This document shows, piece by piece, positions 16,131-24,041 of a DNA stretch of 64,000 nucleotides. The position numbers were made by a program, and so were the translations under genes. How positions within the stretch are numbered: the first letter of the stretch is position 1; every line of letters begins with the position of its first letter. The notes under the pieces were generated by a model. The model saw only the letters and a list, made by a program, of their open reading frames with translations, was not told the DNA's origin and searched no databases. The DNA comes from VBAS01 sp964508655 (GTDB lineage: Bacteria > Bacteroidota > Bacteroidia > Chitinophagales > Chitinophagaceae): NCBI GenBank assembly GCA_964508655.1, contig CAZDUO010000006.1, positions 10,151 to 74,150 on the forward strand. The letters run 5' to 3'.

Positions 16131-17357
16131 ATGACAGAACACGAACATATTAAATTGCCGGAAGGCTCCATTGAAAAGACAACCACTACACTGAACCTGG
16201 GCCCCACACACCCGGCCACTCACGGTGTATTTCAGAATATTCTTGAGCTCGATGGAGAGCGGATAGTTTCAGCCGAGCAGACGGTTGGTTACATTCACCG
16301 TGCATTTGAAAAGCTGGCTGAACGCCGGCCGCTGTACCAGGTAACTCCGCTTACCGACCGCCTGAACTATTGTTCGGCACCCATCAACAATATGGGCTGG
16401 CACCTTACCTGCGAAAAACTGCTGGGCATTAAAACTCCCAAACGGGTGGATTACCTGCGGGTGATCATCATGGAGCTGGCCCGCATTGCCGACCATCTTA
16501 TTTGCAATTCCATCGTAGGAGTGGATACCGGCGCCTACACCGGTTTCCTGTACGTGATGCAATACCGTGAACTGATTTATGAAATATGGGAAGAGATTTG
16601 CGGCTCACGCCTCACCACCAACATAGGCCGCATCGGCGGCTTCGAAAGAAATTTCAACGACATCGCATTTCAGAAGCTGGAAAAATTTCTGAAAGAATAT
16701 CCCAGGGTGCTGCAGGAATTTATCAACCTGTTTGAACGCAACCGCATATTTATGGAGCGTACACAGGGTACCGGCGCCATCAGCGCCGATCGGGCATTGA
16801 ACTACAGTTTCACCGGGCCCAACCTGCGTGCCGCAGGAGTGGATTACGATGTACGGGTGCATACACCGTACAGCAGTTATGAAGATTTTCAGTTCAACAT
16901 ACCGGTAGGCACCACCGGCGACAACTATGACCGCTGGCAGGTGCGTAATGCCGAAATGTGGGAATCGCTGCGTATTATTGAACAGGCTTACCAAAAGGTG
17001 CAGGAGTTTAAAGGCGCCGAAGCCGACGTGTATCATGCCGATGTGCCGGAATATTATCTGCCGGAAAAAGAAGATGTGTACGCAAAGATGGAAGCGCTTA
17101 TCTGGCATTTTAAAATTGTGATGGGTGAAACCAAAATTCCTGTCGGCGAGGTGTACCATTGTGTGGAAGGCGCCAATGGGGAACTTGGATTTTATCTAAT
17201 CAGCGATGGCGGCCGCACACCGTACCGTTTGCATTTCCGCCGGCCCTGTTTTATTTATTACCAGGCTTTTGAAGAACTGACAAAGGGAAGCATGCTGAGC
17301 GATGCCATTGTCACCTTGAGCAGCTTGAATTTGATTGCGGGAGAAATGGATGCATAA
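16131..17357 (+). CDS. nuoD: NADH-quinone oxidoreductase subunit D
   Basis: This 408-residue 49-kDa-type subunit helps form the quinone pocket. Landmarks are LGPTHPATHGVFQ, VGYIHRAFEKLAE, NRLNY-like DRLNYCSAPINNMG, and the C-terminal RTPYRLHFRRPCF. The ATG at 16131 (MTEHEHIKLPEG) was chosen because the earlier start would read through the AT-rich border repeat. A CCCCCTG/CCCCCTTTAGAGGG element follows its stop. Confidence 0.97.
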   Translation: MTEHEHIKLPEGSIEKTTTTLNLGPTHPATHGVFQNILELDGERIVSAEQTVGYIHRAFEKLAERRPLYQVTPLTDRLNYCSAPINNMGWHLTCEKLLGIKTPKRVDYLRVIIMELARIADHLICNSIVGVDTGAYTGFLYVMQYRELIYEIWEEICGSRLTTNIGRIGGFERNFNDIAFQKLEKFLKEYPRVLQEFINLFERNRIFMERTQGTGAISADRALNYSFTGPNLRAAGVDYDVRVHTPYSSYEDFQFNIPVGTTGDNYDRWQVRNAEMWESLRIIEQAYQKVQEFKGAEADVYHADVPEYYLPEKEDVYAKMEALIWHFKIVMGETKIPVGEVYHCVEGANGELGFYLISDGGRTPYRLHFRRPCFIYYQAFEELTKGSMLSDAIVTLSSLNLIAGEMDA

Positions 17358-17358
17358 A

Positions 17359-17390
17359 CCCCCTGTCCCCCTTTAGAGGGACTTAGGCTG
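17359..17390 (+). repeat. Gene-border palindromic element after nuoD
   Basis: CCCCCTGTCCCCCTTTAGAG and GGACTTAGGCTG match the copies after nuoA and nuoJ. It begins 2 bases after the nuoD stop codon. Confidence 0.75.
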
Positions 17391-17475
17391 AAACAACCTG
17401 AATAGGTTTGAAAGTTCTTTACGTTTGTATTTTTTATTATTGTGTTACCAGCAGAAGTAAATCTATTTAGCTTCC

Positions 17476-17495
17476 GTTGCGTCGCACTCTTGTAC
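17476..17495 (+). repeat. 20-base dispersed repeat in the nuoD-nuoE gap
   Basis: GTTGCGTCGCACTCTTGTAC is present here in one piece. Its reverse complement occurs at 23311-23362, split by a 32-base palindrome. Confidence 0.75.
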
Positions 17496-17533
17496 TATAA
17501 GTTCACTATTCGGCAATAAAAAAATTGATTACA

Positions 17534-17550
17534 CTCCGCTTCAGGCGGAG
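17534..17550. repeat. Hairpin before nuoE
   Basis: CTCCGC (17534-17539) and GCGGAG (17545-17550) form a stem just before the nuoE start. The same CTCCGC/GCGGAG core sits in the element before nuoN. Confidence 0.6.
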
Positions 17551-17559
17551 ACGGTGTTT

Positions 17560-18060
17560 ATGGTTAAGTTTTCAGAAGAAAAATTAAAAGAAGTTAACGA
17601 CATCATTCAGCGCTATCCAGAAGGGCGGCAAAAAAGCGCATTGATTCCGGTGCTGCACATGGCGCAGCAGGAATTTGGCGGCTGGCTGAGTGTGGAAACA
17701 ATGGACTATGTGGCTTCACTGCTCAGGCTTGAGCCGATAGAAGTGTACGAAGTGGCTACATTTTACAGCATGTACAACCTCAAACCGGTGGGCCGCTATA
17801 TGTTTGAAGTGTGCCAGACAGGGCCCTGCATGCTGCGTGGCAGCGATGAGATAATAAAATATATTTATGAAAAACTGGGAATAAAGCCCGGTGAAACAAC
17901 AACCGACGGTATGTTTACCCTGAAAACCGTGGAATGCCTCGGCGCCTGCGGCTATGCACCTATGATGCAGCTGGGAAAACTTTACCGCGAACACCTGACA
18001 AAAGAAAAAGTGGATAAGATAATTGATGAATGCAGAAGAAATCAATCTGTAAATAATTAG
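17560..18060 (+). CDS. nuoE: NADH-quinone oxidoreductase subunit E
   Basis: This 166-residue subunit carries a thioredoxin-like 2Fe-2S domain. The cluster ligands are visible in CQTGPC and CLGAC. The N-terminal helical part includes RYPEGRQKSALIPVLHMAQQEFGGWLS. Both GTG at 17554 and ATG at 17560 are in frame; the ATG is preferred. It is followed not by nuoF but by two unrelated small genes. Confidence 0.95.
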   Translation: MVKFSEEKLKEVNDIIQRYPEGRQKSALIPVLHMAQQEFGGWLSVETMDYVASLLRLEPIEVYEVATFYSMYNLKPVGRYMFEVCQTGPCMLRGSDEIIKYIYEKLGIKPGETTTDGMFTLKTVECLGACGYAPMMQLGKLYREHLTKEKVDKIIDECRRNQSVNN

Positions 18061-18079
18061 TAAACTTTAATAATAATGT

Positions 18080-18496
18080 ATGAAAGGAATAATACCATAT
18101 CTGAATTTTGACGGTAACGGAACAGAGGCTTTGCAGTTTTATTGCAAAGCCCTTGACGGAAAAATTTTGTTTCAGCAAAGTTTAGGTGATTCACCAATGG
18201 GAGCAAAGACTCCTGACGAGTTCAAGAACCGGCTGATGCATGCCACATTCGAATGTGAAGCCGGTTCATTCATGGCCTCCGACGGCCCTCCCGGCCATGA
18301 AATGAAAACAGGAAACAATGTGAGTCTTTCATTACACTACGATGCCGAAGAAAAAATAGACAAAGCATTCAACGGCCTGGCAGAAGGCGGAACCGTATTG
18401 ATGCCCCTGCAGCAAACATTCTGGGCGCATCGCTTCGGAATGCTGATTGACAAATACGGCTTCAACTGGATGTTCAACATGGACAAACCTAATTGA
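18080..18496 (+). CDS. VOC-superfamily protein, PhnB-like
   Basis: This 138-residue protein belongs to the glyoxalase/bleomycin-resistance fold, PhnB branch. The signature pieces are PYLNFDGNGTEALQFYCKALDG, GDSPMG and WAHRFGMLIDKYGFNWMFN. Members with this ending are often annotated as PhnB or as a 3-demethylubiquinone methyltransferase-like protein, but the true reaction is generally unknown. It starts 19 bases after nuoE inside the complex I operon, an unusual place. No known role links it to complex I. Confidence 0.85.
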   Translation: MKGIIPYLNFDGNGTEALQFYCKALDGKILFQQSLGDSPMGAKTPDEFKNRLMHATFECEAGSFMASDGPPGHEMKTGNNVSLSLHYDAEEKIDKAFNGLAEGGTVLMPLQQTFWAHRFGMLIDKYGFNWMFNMDKPN

Positions 18497-18499
18497 TAG

Positions 18500-18928
18500 A
18501 AACTGAAACAGCTCTTAACGATAGGATTGCTCTTTATTAACCTGTGTGCAGTTGCGCAGGTTGACAGCACAGGTTTGAAAGAAGCAATGCAGCAACTGGA
18601 CAAAGCACTAATGCAAAAAGACGAAAAGATTTTACAGACAGTCCTGCACAAAGACCTGAGCTTTGGTCATTCCAACGGCTGGGTACAAAACAAGAAGGAT
18701 GTGTTGAATGATTTTAATAGCGGGAAACTTATATACAGTAATATCGAGAACAGCAGTTCCGTTATTCTGAACATAAATAATAAATGGGCAACGGTGAAAA
18801 CAAATACAAAAGCGGAAGGAACAGTGAACGGAAATGCATTCAGCCTGGCACTGCATGTGATGCAATTTTGGATAAAAACAAAAAAGGGCTGGCAGCTGAT
18901 GGTGAGGCAGAGTGCAAAACAAAGTTGA
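18500..18928 (+). CDS. NTF2-like (DUF4440-type) secreted protein with a damaged start
   Basis: The protein is about 140 residues: a signal peptide KLKQLLTIGLLFINLCAVAQ and an NTF2-like domain (ALMQKDEKILQTVLHKDLSFGHSNGW.. MQFWIKTKKGWQLMVRQSAKQS). The signal peptide frame begins right after TAG at 18497-18499 and has no ATG. One base less at 18498 would restore an ATG overlapping the preceding stop as TGATG. Translation may instead start at CTG 18503 or TTG 18527, or the base may be an assembly error. The function is unknown. Confidence 0.7.
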   Translation, partial: KLKQLLTIGLLFINLCAVAQVDSTGLKEAMQQLDKALMQKDEKILQTVLHKDLSFGHSNGWVQNKKDVLNDFNSGKLIYSNIENSSSVILNINNKWATVKTNTKAEGTVNGNAFSLALHVMQFWIKTKKGWQLMVRQSAKQS

Positions 18929-18984
18929 TTATATAAATAATTATTCAGGGAGTTTGCTTCGTCGCTTCGCTCCTCGCAAGCATT

Positions 18985-20355
18985 ATGGGACGAAAATTAT
19001 TATTAGACAAAGCCGGCATTGAAGGCATTCGCTATTACGATGCATACCGCAAACACGGCGGTTACCGCAGCGTGGAAAAGGCTTTGAAAACAATGACACC
19101 TGACCAGGTGACTGAGGAAGTAAAGAAAAGCGGTTTGCGTGGCCGCGGCGGCGCCGGATTTCCTACCGGTATGAAATGGGGTTTTCTGGCCAGGCCTGAA
19201 GGCGTGCCCCGCTACCTGGTAGTGAATGCCGATGAAAGCGAACCCGGCACATTCAAAGACAGGTACCTGATGGAGCATATTCCGCATTTGCTCATCGAAG
19301 GCATCATCACTTCATCGTACGCTATCGGCTCCAACAGGTCTTACATTTATATCCGCGGCGAATTTGCATGGATAGTTGATATACTTGAGCAGGCCATTGC
19401 CGAAGCAAGGAACAATGGCTGGCTGGGAAAAAATATTTCAGGAAGCGGCTTCGACTGCGAAATCTATGTACAGCGTGGTGCAGGCGCCTATATCTGCGGC
19501 GAAGAAACTGCACTGCTCGAAAGCCTCGAAGGCAAGCGGGGCAACCCGAGAATAAAACCGCCTTTCCCTGCCGTAAAAGGTTTATATGATTGCCCCACTG
19601 TGGTAAACAATGTAGAGACCATCGCAGCCGTAGTGCCGATAGTGAATGATGGCGGAATGGAGTATTCAAAAATCGGCACCGGGAAATCAACCGGAACAAA
19701 ACTCATCAGCGCCTGCGGCAATGTGAAGAACCCCGGGGTGTATGAAATTGAAATGAATATTCCGGTGGAAGAATTTCTTTTCAGCAATGAATACTGCGGC
19801 GGCATTGCAAACGGAAAAAGACTGAAAGCCTGCATACCCGGCGGCTCTTCGGTTCCCATTTTACCCGCTAACCTGCTTTTGAAAACGGCGAATGGTGAAC
19901 CAAGAATGATGACCTATGAAAGCCTGGCCGATGGAGGGTTTGCCACAGCCAGCATGATGGGCAGCGGCGGATTCATTGTGCTGGATGAAGACCAGTGCGT
20001 GGTAAAACACACGTATACGCTGGCCCGCTTTTACCGTCACGAAAGTTGCGGTCAGTGCAGCCCCTGCCGGGAAGGAACCGGCTGGATGGAAAAAATTTTA
20101 TGGAATATTGATAACGGCAAGGGAAAAATGAGTGATATTGATTTGCTCTGGGATATACAAAGAAAAATTGAGGGAAATACCATTTGCCCGTTGGGCGATG
20201 CTGCGGCGTGGCCGGTGGCATCAGCCATCCGTCATTTCCGCGATGAGTTTGAGTGGCATGTGCTGTACCCGGAAGAATGTTTGAAGAGAAATTATGGATT
20301 GGGGGATTATGCCAAAATCCCAAGCCCCGTAAAGGGGGCTATGGATGTTGTATAG
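18985..20355 (+). CDS. nuoF: NADH-quinone oxidoreductase subunit F
   Basis: This 456-residue subunit oxidises NADH with FMN and passes electrons to a 4Fe-4S cluster. The nucleotide-binding regions GRGGAGFPTGMKWGF and GAGAYICGEETALLESLEG are intact. The cluster ligands are in ESCGQCSPCREG plus the C-terminal NTICPLGD. The final residues, AKIPSPVKGAMDVV, are encoded by a CCCCGTAAAGGGGG element and look like an added tail. It resumes the nuo operon after two inserted genes. Confidence 0.96.
   Translation: MGRKLLLDKAGIEGIRYYDAYRKHGGYRSVEKALKTMTPDQVTEEVKKSGLRGRGGAGFPTGMKWGFLARPEGVPRYLVVNADESEPGTFKDRYLMEHIPHLLIEGIITSSYAIGSNRSYIYIRGEFAWIVDILEQAIAEARNNGWLGKNISGSGFDCEIYVQRGAGAYICGEETALLESLEGKRGNPRIKPPFPAVKGLYDCPTVVNNVETIAAVVPIVNDGGMEYSKIGTGKSTGTKLISACGNVKNPGVYEIEMNIPVEEFLFSNEYCGGIANGKRLKACIPGGSSVPILPANLLLKTANGEPRMMTYESLADGGFATASMMGSGGFIVLDEDQCVVKHTYTLARFYRHESCGQCSPCREGTGWMEKILWNIDNGKGKMSDIDLLWDIQRKIEGNTICPLGDAAAWPVASAIRHFRDEFEWHVLYPEECLKRNYGLGDYAKIPSPVKGAMDVV
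20316..20346. repeat. Palindromic element inside the 3' end of nuoF
   Basis: AATCCCAAGCCCCGTAAAGG and GGGCTATGGATG form a variant of the nuo-border element, here translated as KIPSPVKGAMD at the end of NuoF. Confidence 0.6.
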
Positions 20356-20399
20356 ATATTGGAAAAAAAAATTAATAAAGCCCGTGTAGGAGTTTGGGT

Positions 20400-21500
20400 A
20401 TGGAAAAAAAATTTTTCAAAGTAACCATCGACAACATCAGCATCGAAGTGGAGCCGGGCACTACTATCCTGCAGGCTGCACGAAAAATCGGCGGCGATGT
20501 TACCCCGCCTGCCATGTGTTATTACACACACCTGAAAGGCAGCGGAGGTAAATGCCGCACCTGCCTGGTAGAGGTAGCAGCCGGCTCTGCCGCCGACCCG
20601 CGGCCGATGCCCAAGCTGGTGGCCAGCTGCCGCACCAGTGTGATGGATGGCATGATAGTGAAAAACATCACCAGCGAAAGAGTGATGGATGCACGAAATG
20701 GAGTGGTGGAATTTTTACTTATCAACCATCCGCTCGATTGTCCTGTCTGCGACCAGGCAGGCGAATGTCACTTGCAGGACCTTTCGTATGAGCACGGCAC
20801 CGAAGGTACCCGCTATGAATTCAAAAGAAGAACATTTGAAAAGGAAGATATCGGCCCTTACATTCAGCTGCACATGACACGCTGCATACTCTGCTACCGT
20901 TGTACGTTTGTGGCTGACCAGCTCACCGACCATCGTGTGCATGGTGTGCTCGACCGCGGCGACCATGCTGAGATTTCCACTTACATTTCCAAAGCGATTG
21001 ACAACGATTTTTCCGGCAATATGATTGATGTGTGCCCGGTAGGTGCCTTGACGGATAAAACTTTTCGCTTTAAAAACCGGGTGTGGTTTACCAGGCCGGT
21101 GGATGCTCACCGCAACTGCGATAAATGCTGTGGTAAAGTAACGCTTTGGCTGCGTGGTGATGAAGTGCTGCGGGTAACGGCAAGAAAAGACGAGTGGGGC
21201 GAAGTGCAGGCTTACGATGGCAAGCCCGGATGGATTTGCAACGATTGCCGGTTTCATAAAAAACACAAAAGCGATTGGGTGATTGAAGGCCTGACCAATG
21301 TGAACCGACACTCAGTTATTGCGCAGGGAAAATATCCGGGCCTGCATGTGCCGAAAGAATTTCTCCCAAAAGTAATGGACGGCAGAAAGCCGAAACTGCT
21401 GATGGATATTCATGAAATAAGTGAGGTGAATAAGCCGGAAATAGATTTGTCGGAAATTCCGGGGCCGCCGACGAGTAAAACTTTCGGAAGTCAGCAATAG
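20400..21500 (+). CDS. nuoG: NADH-quinone oxidoreductase subunit G, short form
   Basis: This 366-residue subunit contains only the N-terminal iron-sulfur part of NuoG. A 2Fe-2S domain is seen (MCYYTHLKGSGGKCRTCLVEV region). The His-Cys 4Fe-4S domain (HPLDCPVCDQAGECHLQDL) and a further CILCYRCTF..CPVGAL site follow. The molybdopterin-oxidoreductase-like domain of the roughly 900-residue E. coli protein is missing. The gene ends cleanly with a proline-rich tail, so this looks like a real short form rather than a break. The ATG at 20400 was chosen over a TTG at 20394. Confidence 0.93.
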   Translation: MEKKFFKVTIDNISIEVEPGTTILQAARKIGGDVTPPAMCYYTHLKGSGGKCRTCLVEVAAGSAADPRPMPKLVASCRTSVMDGMIVKNITSERVMDARNGVVEFLLINHPLDCPVCDQAGECHLQDLSYEHGTEGTRYEFKRRTFEKEDIGPYIQLHMTRCILCYRCTFVADQLTDHRVHGVLDRGDHAEISTYISKAIDNDFSGNMIDVCPVGALTDKTFRFKNRVWFTRPVDAHRNCDKCCGKVTLWLRGDEVLRVTARKDEWGEVQAYDGKPGWICNDCRFHKKHKSDWVIEGLTNVNRHSVIAQGKYPGLHVPKEFLPKVMDGRKPKLLMDIHEISEVNKPEIDLSEIPGPPTSKTFGSQQ

Positions 21501-21506
21501 GGGAAT

Positions 21507-21803
21507 ATGATTTTAAAAAGAGAACAAATACAGGAAACAGTACGGAATTTTTTTGCAGAAAAGCCTGTAAGAAAAGTCTGGTTGTTTGGTTCATACGCAA
21601 GAGGTGATGCTGACGAAACCAGTGATGTGGATGTGCTGATTGATTTTGAAAAAGATGCAAGGGTGGGGTTAAGATATTTTCTTTGGCACGAGGAATTGGC
21701 AGCTCTTTTAAAAAAGAAAGTAGACATAGTAAGTCTTGGCTGGGAAAATAAATATATCAAGCCGCTGATTGATAAAGACAAGCCGCTGATTTATGAAAAA
21801 TAA
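21507..21803 (+). CDS. MntA-like nucleotidyltransferase (antitoxin of an MntA/HepT pair)
   Basis: This 98-residue minimal nucleotidyltransferase carries the catalytic pattern GS-X10-DXD, seen as GSYARGDADETSDVD at residues 32-46. Family members next to HepT genes adenylylate the HEPN toxin and so silence it. It starts 6 bases after the nuoG stop, inside the complex I operon. It ends at TAA 21801-21803, in the same frame as the downstream HepT-like sequence. The antitoxin role is inferred from the pair. Confidence 0.85.
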   Translation: MILKREQIQETVRNFFAEKPVRKVWLFGSYARGDADETSDVDVLIDFEKDARVGLRYFLWHEELAALLKKKVDIVSLGWENKYIKPLIDKDKPLIYEK

Positions 21804-21833
21804 ATTGGCGATGAGGCCAGGCTCAGGCATATT

Positions 21834-22142
21834 TTGGATTGTATTACAGAAATAGAAAATGCCATTGCAGGCCTGAATCAGGAAAGTTTTATTGCCAGTC
21901 ATATTGTGAGGATCGCAGTTGTCAAGTGGATGGAGATTATTGGCGAAGCTTCCGTGAATATTTCAGAGGAACTGAAAAATCAATATAATGATATTGATTG
22001 GCCGGCGATAAAGGGCATGAGGAATATTGTAGTGCATGAATATTTTGGCATTAAATACGATTTAATTTGGGAAGTTGCTACGGAACATATTCCTGATTTT
22101 AAAAAGCATATTGTTAATTTACTTGACAAGCTTAATAAGTAA
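21834..22142 (+). CDS. HepT-like HEPN RNase toxin, start disrupted
   Basis: At least 102 residues of a HEPN (DUF86) protein are encoded, with the RNase motif RNIVVH (R-x4-H) and KGM before it. The family N-terminus continues upstream in this frame as IGDEARLRHI, back to the MntA stop codon. The ATG at 21793 gives MKNK in another frame; one extra A near 21804 would join them into MKNKIGDEARLRHILDC. Either a one-base deletion, a sequencing error in an A-run, or a non-ATG start explains this. The gene ends 2 bases before nuoH. Confidence 0.8.
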   Translation: MDCITEIENAIAGLNQESFIASHIVRIAVVKWMEIIGEASVNISEELKNQYNDIDWPAIKGMRNIVVHEYFGIKYDLIWEVATEHIPDFKKHIVNLLDKLNK

Positions 22143-22144
22143 CT

Positions 22145-23185
22145 ATGATTGATTGGTGGATATTACTGGAAAAAGCAATCCTGATTCTGTTGGTCGTCAC
22201 TGTTTCACTGGTGATAGCCATGTATGCCACCTGGGCTGAAAGAAAAATTGCTGCGGTGATACAGGACCGCCGCGGGCCCAACCGGGCCGGGCCTTTTGGT
22301 TTATTACAACCGGTGGCAGATGGCATAAAACTTTTTATGAAGGAAGAAATCATTCCTGCTGTATCTTCCAAATTCCTTTTTGTGATGGGTCCGGCACTGG
22401 CTATGATAACTGCGCTGATGACAAGCGCCGTTATTCCATGGGCGCCGTCGGTAAATTTATTCGGCAGGGACATCAGCCTGCAGATCGCCGATATCAATAT
22501 CGGGATACTGTATGTGTTTGGTGTGGTGAGCCTCGGTGTGTATGGCATCATGATTGGCGGGTGGGCTTCCAACAATAAGTTTTCATTGCTTGCCGCCATC
22601 CGCGGCGCTTCGCAAATGATCAGCTACGAACTGGCCATGGGCATTTCACTCATTGCCCTGCTGATGCTTACCGGTTCACTGCGCCTGAGTGAAATTGTAA
22701 GCCAGCAAAGCCAGGGGGCATTCAACTGGAACATCATGTACCAGCCGCTGGGATTCCTCATATTTTTTATTTGTGCCCTGGCAGAATGCAACCGGACACC
22801 TTTTGATTTACCGGAGGCGGAAAATGAACTCAACTTTGGTTATCATCAGGAATATTCCTCCATGAAGCTCGGGTTCTATTTATTTGCTGAGTACATCAAC
22901 ATGTTCATCAGCGGGGTAGTGATGTCAACACTGTTTTTAGGGGGGTATGATATTCCTTTTGTAAATGAATCGGCCTGGGGCAATCATTGGTGGGTAGGGT
23001 TAATCGGCTTTTGTGTGCTGATGGCTAAAGCCTTGTTCTTTGTGTTTGTGTTTATGTGGATACGCTGGACCATTCCGCGGTTCCGCTACGATCAGCTGAT
23101 GAATCTCGGCTGGAAAGGACTGATTCCGCTTTCGCTGGCGAATATGATAATTACAGCGGTAGTGATTTTATGGCTGAAAAAATGA
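22145..23185 (+). CDS. nuoH: NADH-quinone oxidoreductase subunit H
   Basis: This 346-residue membrane subunit has eight or more helices and forms the membrane side of the quinone chamber. Landmarks are ERKIAAVIQDRRGPNRAGPFGLLQPVADGIKLFMKE, near residues 30-67. Also visible are the loop AECNRTPFDLPEAENELNFGYHQEYSSMKLG and the C-terminal RWTIPRFRYDQLMNLGWK. It follows the HepT-like gene with a 2-base gap. Confidence 0.97.
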   Translation: MIDWWILLEKAILILLVVTVSLVIAMYATWAERKIAAVIQDRRGPNRAGPFGLLQPVADGIKLFMKEEIIPAVSSKFLFVMGPALAMITALMTSAVIPWAPSVNLFGRDISLQIADINIGILYVFGVVSLGVYGIMIGGWASNNKFSLLAAIRGASQMISYELAMGISLIALLMLTGSLRLSEIVSQQSQGAFNWNIMYQPLGFLIFFICALAECNRTPFDLPEAENELNFGYHQEYSSMKLGFYLFAEYINMFISGVVMSTLFLGGYDIPFVNESAWGNHWWVGLIGFCVLMAKALFFVFVFMWIRWTIPRFRYDQLMNLGWKGLIPLSLANMIITAVVILWLKK

Positions 23186-23221
23186 GTGGAGAATTTTGAA
23201 AAATCAACAGGTAAAAGCTTG

Positions 23222-23280
23222 TCACTGATTTCGCAGGTTCACACAGAGATTAATCTGTGAAAATCCGTGTCATCTGTGAG
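23222..23280. repeat. Inverted-repeat sequence in the nuoH-nuoI gap
   Basis: The near-palindrome CACAGAGATTAATCTGTG at 23242-23259 sits within a run of CTGTG/CACAG words. This is the first of three repeat-like blocks in the 271-base gap; no coding potential is seen in it. Confidence 0.4.
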
Positions 23281-23310
23281 AAATTAAAAAAGCTGAATAG
23301 CCTTGCTGCA

Positions 23311-23362
23311 GTACAAGAGTGCGACCCGCCTGCCAAAGTCTTGTACGGCGGGCAGGCGCAAC
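23311..23362 (-). repeat. Dispersed repeat interrupted by a nested palindrome
   Basis: GTACAAGAGTGCGAC (23311-23325) and GCAAC (23358-23362) together are the exact reverse complement of the 20-base repeat at 17476-17495. Between them lie 32 bases containing GCCTGCC (23328-23334) and GGCAGGC (23351-23357), a palindromic unit. Confidence 0.8.
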
Positions 23363-23380
23363 TAAAGTAAAATAGAATTG

Positions 23381-23408
23381 TTGTCGCCGGGTACATAAAA
23401 TATATTTG
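23381..23408 (+). promoter_or_regulatory. Internal promoter upstream of nuoI
   Basis: TTG at 23381-23383 and TATATTTG at 23401-23408, 17 bases apart, fit the Bacteroidota consensus. The site is 49 bases before the nuoI start, in the largest gap of the operon. Confidence 0.6.
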
Positions 23409-23456
23409 CGAACTTTTTAAAATCCTTCCCCACCGGGGAGAATAAGAAAGGTAACT

Positions 23457-24008
23457 ATGCAGGCATTAACGAACAGGGCAAAACTGGTAGACCGCCGGCC
23501 GATGTCGGCGCTGGAAAGGATTTACCTGTGGAATATCCTGAAGGGCATGGTGATTACTTTCCGGCACATTTTTAAGAAAAAAGCGACAATACAATACCCG
23601 GAACAGAAAAGACCTTTCAGCGCCGTGTTTCGCGGTCTGCATGTGCTGAACCGTGATGAAGAAGGCCGGGAACGCTGTACGGCTTGCGGCCTTTGCGCTG
23701 TGGCTTGCCCTGCTGAAGCCATTACCATGGAAGCTGCAGAACGCTTGCCGGGTGAAGAGCACCTGTACCGTGAAGAAAAATATGCGGCAAAATACGAAAT
23801 CAACATGCTGCGCTGCATATTTTGCGGCTTGTGCGAAGAAGCCTGCCCGAAGGATGCGATTTACCTGTCGCAGACTTTTGCACCTTCCAATTATGCACGC
23901 AGCGGTTTTATTTATAAAAAAGACGATTTACTGATTCCGCATCCTAAAGAAAATTCTGAAGCATTTAAAAAGGCAAGGGGTGAAAGGAAAATAATTAATA
24001 ATTATTAA
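23457..24008 (+). CDS. nuoI: NADH-quinone oxidoreductase subunit I
   Basis: This 183-residue subunit binds two 4Fe-4S clusters through CTACGLCAVACP and CIFCGLCEEACP. It relays electrons toward NuoB. The N-terminal amphipathic helix (LWNILKGMVITFRHIFKK) anchors it near the membrane. A promoter-like sequence precedes it, so nuoI-N may also be expressed separately from nuoA-H. Confidence 0.96.
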   Translation: MQALTNRAKLVDRRPMSALERIYLWNILKGMVITFRHIFKKKATIQYPEQKRPFSAVFRGLHVLNRDEEGRERCTACGLCAVACPAEAITMEAAERLPGEEHLYREEKYAAKYEINMLRCIFCGLCEEACPKDAIYLSQTFAPSNYARSGFIYKKDDLLIPHPKENSEAFKKARGERKIINNY

Positions 24009-24041
24009 TCAATAATTATTCGGGCCAACTGGTTATTAGAA

